From Desulfobulbaceae bacterium UBA2262 (GTDB lineage Bacteria; Desulfobacterota; Desulfobulbia; Desulfobulbales; Desulfurivibrionaceae), in NCBI GenBank assembly GCA_002347185.1, contig DDXK01000025.1, positions 1,736-29,035 of the forward strand: a DNA stretch of 27,300 nucleotides. Reading direction: 5' to 3'. Each line of letters begins with the position of its first letter. Within the stretch, counting starts at the first letter, position 1. Made by a program: the position numbers and the translations under genes. The notes under the pieces were generated by a model. The model saw only the letters and a program-made list of their open reading frames with translations, ran no database searches and was not told the origin of the DNA. Below are positions 22,730 to 27,300 of the stretch, piece by piece.

Positions 22730-23443
22730 ATGGTTTTCAAAGCCCTGACCGAGGCTTTTTTGCGGAAACCGCCCCCCTCCTTTGCCGAGAACCGCGCCTT
22801 TTTCAAGGGAGTCGACCAGGGCCGGCCGCTGGAGGAGTATGAGTTCGTGGTCTACGACACCGAGCTCACCGGCCTCAATCCCAAGAAAGACGAGATCGTC
22901 TCCATCGGCGCCGTGCGGATCCGGAAACTCCAGATCATGGCCGGCGAAACCTTCCACGTCCTGCTCAAGCCGAGGCGCCAGCTCCCCAAGGACAGCACCC
23001 TGATCCACCGCATCACCCCCCAGCAGATCGAAAACGCTCCCTCTCTCGAGGAGGTGCTCCCCCGCTTTGTCGAGTTCTGCGGCCGGGCCTTCCTGGTGGG
23101 CCATTACGTGGGGCTGGACACCTCCTTTGTCAACCGGGCCGCCCGGCGGATCTTCGGGGCGGCCCTGCACAACCCCTGCCTGGACACCCTGCGCCTGGCC
23201 CAGGCCTACAAGGAGATGAACTGGGAAAACTACCACGACCGCTTCAACATGAACGTCTCCTACAACCTCACCGACCTCGGCAAGGAATACGGCCTGCCCG
23301 CCTTCGCCAGACATGACGCCTTCGAGGACGCCATGCAGACCGCCTACCTCTTCCTCTTTCTCGTGAAAAAAATGCGCGGACAGGGAATCGTGACCCTCAA
23401 GGAGCTCTTCAACGCCGGCCAGAACTGGCGCTGGATCTTCTGA
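22730..23443 (+). CDS. DnaQ-like 3'-5' exonuclease (DEDDh)
   Basis: A 237-aa nuclease of the DNA polymerase III epsilon type. Motif I is VYDTELTG (D43, E45), motif II VGHYVGLDTSFVNRAA (D130) and motif III HDAFEDAMQTAYL (H195, D200), so the full DEDDh catalytic set is present. The N-terminal 35 residues precede the fold. It is coupled to the CBS/DUF294 gene (four-base gap) and is unlikely to be the replicative proofreading subunit. It may act on small nucleic acids or nucleotides connected with the partner; that is inference. Confidence 0.93.
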   Translation: MVFKALTEAFLRKPPPSFAENRAFFKGVDQGRPLEEYEFVVYDTELTGLNPKKDEIVSIGAVRIRKLQIMAGETFHVLLKPRRQLPKDSTLIHRITPQQIENAPSLEEVLPRFVEFCGRAFLVGHYVGLDTSFVNRAARRIFGAALHNPCLDTLRLAQAYKEMNWENYHDRFNMNVSYNLTDLGKEYGLPAFARHDAFEDAMQTAYLFLFLVKKMRGQGIVTLKELFNAGQNWRWIF

Positions 23444-23499
23444 GCGGCGGCGTGCGCCCCCTCCTCCTTCCCACCTCGCCTTGCCCTCTTTTTTTGCTG

Positions 23500-23527
23500 T
23501 TGTCTTTTTCAATTATTCTGCTAAAGT
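23500..23527 (+). promoter_or_regulatory. Candidate promoter for the DUF4212-symporter pair
   Basis: TTGTCT (23500-23505) and TAAAGT (23522-23527) are separated by 16 bases, four of six matches in each box. It lies in an A/T-rich dip between the exonuclease and DUF4212 genes. The match is weak. Confidence 0.3.
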
Positions 23528-23597
23528 GGCCTGTCGGTAGTAGTATCCAAGGTAGATGTACTCATCCATTGCGAGGGGAGGATGGGTTCCAGGGGAG

Positions 23598-23624
23598 ATG
23601 GCCATGCCAGGGAAGCATGGCCGT
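23598..23624 (+). promoter_or_regulatory. Inverted repeat in the leader of the DUF4212 gene
   Basis: Eight-base perfect arms GGCCATGC (23600-23607) and GCATGGCC (23615-23622) enclose CAGGGAA, extended by a T-G and an A-T pair. It is about 45 bases before the start codon and has no T tract, so an operator or leader-RNA hairpin is more likely than a terminator. Confidence 0.5.
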
Positions 23625-23669
23625 CAAACAGACAACAGAGTTTGCGGACAATTTCGAAGGAGGAAGTAG

Positions 23670-23921
23670 ATGGAAAAATCGTTGGCACAGTACTGGAAGA
23701 CAAATCTCACCTACATGGTGATCCTGCTCTCCATCTGGGGAGTGGTGTCCTATGGCTTCGGCGTCTTTTTCGCCGAACAGCTCAACGCCATCAAGCTCGG
23801 CGGCTTTCCGCTCGGCTTCTGGTTCGCCCAGCAGGGGGCGATCTATGTCTTTGTTGTCGAGATCTTTGTCTACTATCTGCTCATGCAGAAGCTGGACAGG
23901 GAATATGACGTGCACGAATAA
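23670..23921 (+). CDS. DUF4212 small membrane subunit of a sodium/solute symporter
   Basis: An 83-aa inner-membrane protein with two transmembrane helices (LTYMVILLSIWGVVSYGFGVF region at about 13-34, and GAIYVFVVEIFVYYLLM at about 56-72) and short charged ends. The family is almost always encoded directly upstream of a sodium:solute symporter, as here, and is taken to be its small subunit. AGGAGG lies six bases before the ATG. The symporter gene follows after 63 bases. Confidence 0.93.
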   Translation: MEKSLAQYWKTNLTYMVILLSIWGVVSYGFGVFFAEQLNAIKLGGFPLGFWFAQQGAIYVFVVEIFVYYLLMQKLDREYDVHE

Positions 23922-23984
23922 GCCCCGGGACAAACCTTTTCATTTTCAACCAGTCACATCATCAACAAGAAGGAGATTCACATT

Positions 23985-25751
23985 ATGTCGATTCTGACAT
24001 GGACCTATATCATGGTAGGCCTGACCTTCGCGCTCTACCTGACCATCGCCTGGGTTTCCCGGGTAAAAACAACCAAGGGCTTTTACGTGGCCGGCGGCGG
24101 CGTTTCCCCGCTGGCCAACGGCATGGCCACCGCCGCGGACTGGATGAGCGCCGCCTCGTTCATCTCCATGGCCGGCATGATTTCCTTTCTCGGCTATGAC
24201 GGCTCGATCTACCTGCTCGGCTGGACCGGCGGCTACGTGCTCCTGGCCCTGCTCCTCGCCCCCTATCTGCGCAAGTTCGGCAAATTCACGGTGCCCGACT
24301 TTGTCGGCGACCGCTACTATTCCGACGTGGCCCGCTTCGTGGCCCTGCTCTGCGCGATCTTCGTTTCCTTCACCTATGTCGCCGGCCAGATGCGCGGCGT
24401 GGGCATCGTCTTCTCCCGCTTCCTGGAGGTTGACGTCAACACCGGCGTGCTCATCGGCATGGCCATCGTCTTCTTCTACGCCGCCCTGGGCGGCATGAAG
24501 GGCATCACCTACACCCAGGTCGCCCAGTACTGCGTCCTCATCGTCGCCTATCTGATCCCGGCCATCGCCATCTCGCTCAAGATCACCGGCAACCCGATCC
24601 CGCAGCTCGGCTTCGGCGGCACCATCAGCGAGGGCGCCAATGCCGGCAAGTACCTGCTCGAGACCATCAACGGCCTGAACACCGACCTCGGCTTCGCCGC
24701 CTACACCAAGGGCACCAAGTCCATGCTCGACGTCTTCTGCATCACCATGGCCCTGATGGTCGGCACCGCCGGCCTGCCCCACGTCATCATCCGCTTCTAC
24801 ACGGTTCCCAGCGTACGCGGCGCCCGGCTCTCCGCCGGCTACGCCCTGCTCTTCATCGCCCTGCTCTACACCACCGCCCCGGCCGTGGCCTCCTTTGCCC
24901 GCTACAACATGATCAACACCATCAACAACACCGCCTATGCCGACGCGCCGAGCTGGGTGAAGAACTGGGAAAAGACCGGCCTCTTCGCCTGGATGGACAA
25001 GAACAACGACGGCATCATCCAGTACAGCAAGGGCACGGCCTTCAAGGACAAGCCCACCTTCACCAAGGAAACCGGCGCCCACGGCCAGAGGCTGATGAGC
25101 AATGAGCCCAGCGCGGACAATGGCAACGAGGTCTACATCGACAACGACATCATCGTGCTGGCCAACCCGGAAATCGCCAACCTCCCGCCCTGGGTCATCG
25201 CCCTGGTGGCGGCCGGCGGCCTGGCCGCGGCCCTTTCCACCGCCTCCGGCCTGCTGCTGGTCATCTCCTCTTCGATCTCCCATGACCTCTACTACCGGAT
25301 GATCAACCGGCAGGCTTCCGAGTCCCAGCGCCTCACCGTGGGCCGGGTGATGATCGGCATCGCGGTCTGCATCGCCGGCTACTTCGGCATCAATCCCCCG
25401 GGCTTTGTCGCCCAGGTGGTGGCCTTCGCCTTCGGTCTCGCCGCCTCCTCCTTCTTCCCGATCATCGTGCTCGGCATCTTCGACAAGCGCACCAACCGGG
25501 AAGGGGCCATCGCCGGCATGGTCATCGGCATCTGCTTCACTTTTTTCTACATCGTCAACATCAAGTTCATGGGCGGTACCGCCTGGTTCATGAACATCAG
25601 CGCCGAGGGCATCGGCACGGTGGGCATGGTCATCAACTTCCTGGTGACCCTGATCGTCTCCCGCCTCACCGCACCGCCCCCGCCGGAAGTGCAGGAGCTG
25701 GTGGAAAGCATCCGCTACCCCCGTGGCGCAGGTGGCGCGGTGGATCACTGA
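23985..25751 (+). CDS. Sodium:solute symporter, probable monocarboxylate (acetate-type) transporter
   Basis: A 588-aa integral inner-membrane transporter of the SSS family, with about 13 helices predicted by eye. The N-terminal part has KTTKGFYVAGGGVSPLANG and ATAADWMSAASFISMAG, typical of ActP-like members; GLPHVIIRFYTVPSVRGAR (262-280) and GGLAAALSTASGLLLVISSS are further family hallmarks. A soluble insertion at about 310-400 contains an EF-hand-like loop, DKNNDGIIQYSK (338-349), with the last position Lys instead of Glu. With DUF4212 it should couple sodium to organic-acid uptake; the substrate is inferred. AAGGAG lies nine bases before the ATG. Confidence 0.93.
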   Translation: MSILTWTYIMVGLTFALYLTIAWVSRVKTTKGFYVAGGGVSPLANGMATAADWMSAASFISMAGMISFLGYDGSIYLLGWTGGYVLLALLLAPYLRKFGKFTVPDFVGDRYYSDVARFVALLCAIFVSFTYVAGQMRGVGIVFSRFLEVDVNTGVLIGMAIVFFYAALGGMKGITYTQVAQYCVLIVAYLIPAIAISLKITGNPIPQLGFGGTISEGANAGKYLLETINGLNTDLGFAAYTKGTKSMLDVFCITMALMVGTAGLPHVIIRFYTVPSVRGARLSAGYALLFIALLYTTAPAVASFARYNMINTINNTAYADAPSWVKNWEKTGLFAWMDKNNDGIIQYSKGTAFKDKPTFTKETGAHGQRLMSNEPSADNGNEVYIDNDIIVLANPEIANLPPWVIALVAAGGLAAALSTASGLLLVISSSISHDLYYRMINRQASESQRLTVGRVMIGIAVCIAGYFGINPPGFVAQVVAFAFGLAASSFFPIIVLGIFDKRTNREGAIAGMVIGICFTFFYIVNIKFMGGTAWFMNISAEGIGTVGMVINFLVTLIVSRLTAPPPPEVQELVESIRYPRGAGGAVDH

Positions 25752-25779
25752 TCGCTGCCGCCGCAACTTGCTGAGTGAC

Positions 25780-25817
25780 AACAAAAAACGCGTAGGGCAA
25801 CCTGCGCGTTTTTTGTT
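25780..25817 (+). terminator. Strong hairpin terminator after the symporter gene
   Basis: Perfect 13-base arms AACAAAAAACGCG (25780-25792) and CGCGTTTTTTGTT (25805-25817). Inside, AGG (25794-25796) and CCT (25801-25803) pair around a GCAA tetraloop, with T25793-G25804 as a wobble. The stem's A and T tracts let it work in both directions. It separates the symporter from the regulator. Confidence 0.85.
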
Positions 25818-25898
25818 ATTATGACCCGTGACAAAGCTTTGCCCAGGAACGGGAGCAGGAGCAATTCAGCAGAGAGGACGGGAAAAGAGGGGGCAACG

Positions 25899-27272
<1,374 letters not shown>

Positions 27273-27284
27273 GGAAAGGCCCCC

Positions 27285-27300
27285 ATGCCCACCCCCCGCC
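27285..27300 (+). CDS. Start of a following gene, cut by the window end
   Basis: An ATG 12 bases after the regulator stop is preceded by AGGAAAGG at suitable distance. Only five codons are visible (MPTPR), so the product is unknown. Close spacing suggests co-transcription with the PilR-like gene. Confidence 0.4.

Noticed and set aside
20506..22806. 766-codon minus-strand open frame opposite the CBS/DUF294 gene
   Set aside because: The plus-strand gene has four recognisable domains; the antisense product is low-complexity. The same holds for the minus-strand frame at 23946-25784 opposite the symporter.

Overview
The window (27.3 kb, high GC) looks like chromosome of a Gram-negative, probably Desulfobacterota (Desulfuromonadales- or Desulfobulbales-like) bacterium. 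Pointers are a TonB-dependent receptor, a Wzm/Wzt polysaccharide exporter, two NtrC-type sigma-54 activators (one PilR-like), a CBS/DUF294 protein next to a DnaQ-like exonuclease, and a DUF4212 plus sodium:solute symporter pair. The taxonomic call is inference; no rRNA or tRNA gene was seen.

Region 1 (about 1-9.7 kb, all genes on the minus strand). In transcription order: UDP-galactopyranose mutase (glf), a galactofuranosyltransferase-like GT2, a periplasmic ABC-type substrate-binding protein, a sensor histidine kinase, a small four-helix-bundle protein, an NtrC-type response regulator and a TonB-dependent receptor. Binding protein, kinase, regulator and receptor look like a sense-and-uptake module. 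Most gaps here are filled by an unusual repeat: arrays of two alternating heptamers (GAGTGCC and GAGGACT) in inverted orientation around a conserved core containing GGTCCGGGCGGTTCGTTC. In five of six cases the array begins inside the stop codon of the adjacent gene; in the sixth it encodes that gene's C-terminus. Two copies of a CACGAAG element and two short palindromes are mixed in.

Region 2 (about 9.7-20.1 kb, minus strand). This is a tightly packed, mostly overlapping polysaccharide cluster. In transcription order: manC (GDP-mannose synthesis), wzm (export permease), a three-part Wzt (ATPase, carbohydrate-binding domain and glycosyltransferase), a sulfotransferase, a double sulfotransferase and two GT2 glycosyltransferases, followed by glf and its partner GT2 in Region 1. 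Good sigma-70 promoters precede manC and wzm. Together they predict an ABC-exported, possibly sulfated surface glycan containing mannose-derived sugars and galactofuranose.

Region 3 (about 20.3-27.3 kb, plus strand). It holds a small secreted ComEA-like helix-hairpin-helix protein with its own terminator, then a cNMP/CBS/DUF294 protein, a DEDDh exonuclease, DUF4212, a sodium:solute symporter, a strong hairpin terminator, a PilR-like sigma-54 activator and the start of one more gene. The heptamer repeats are absent from Regions 2 and 3.
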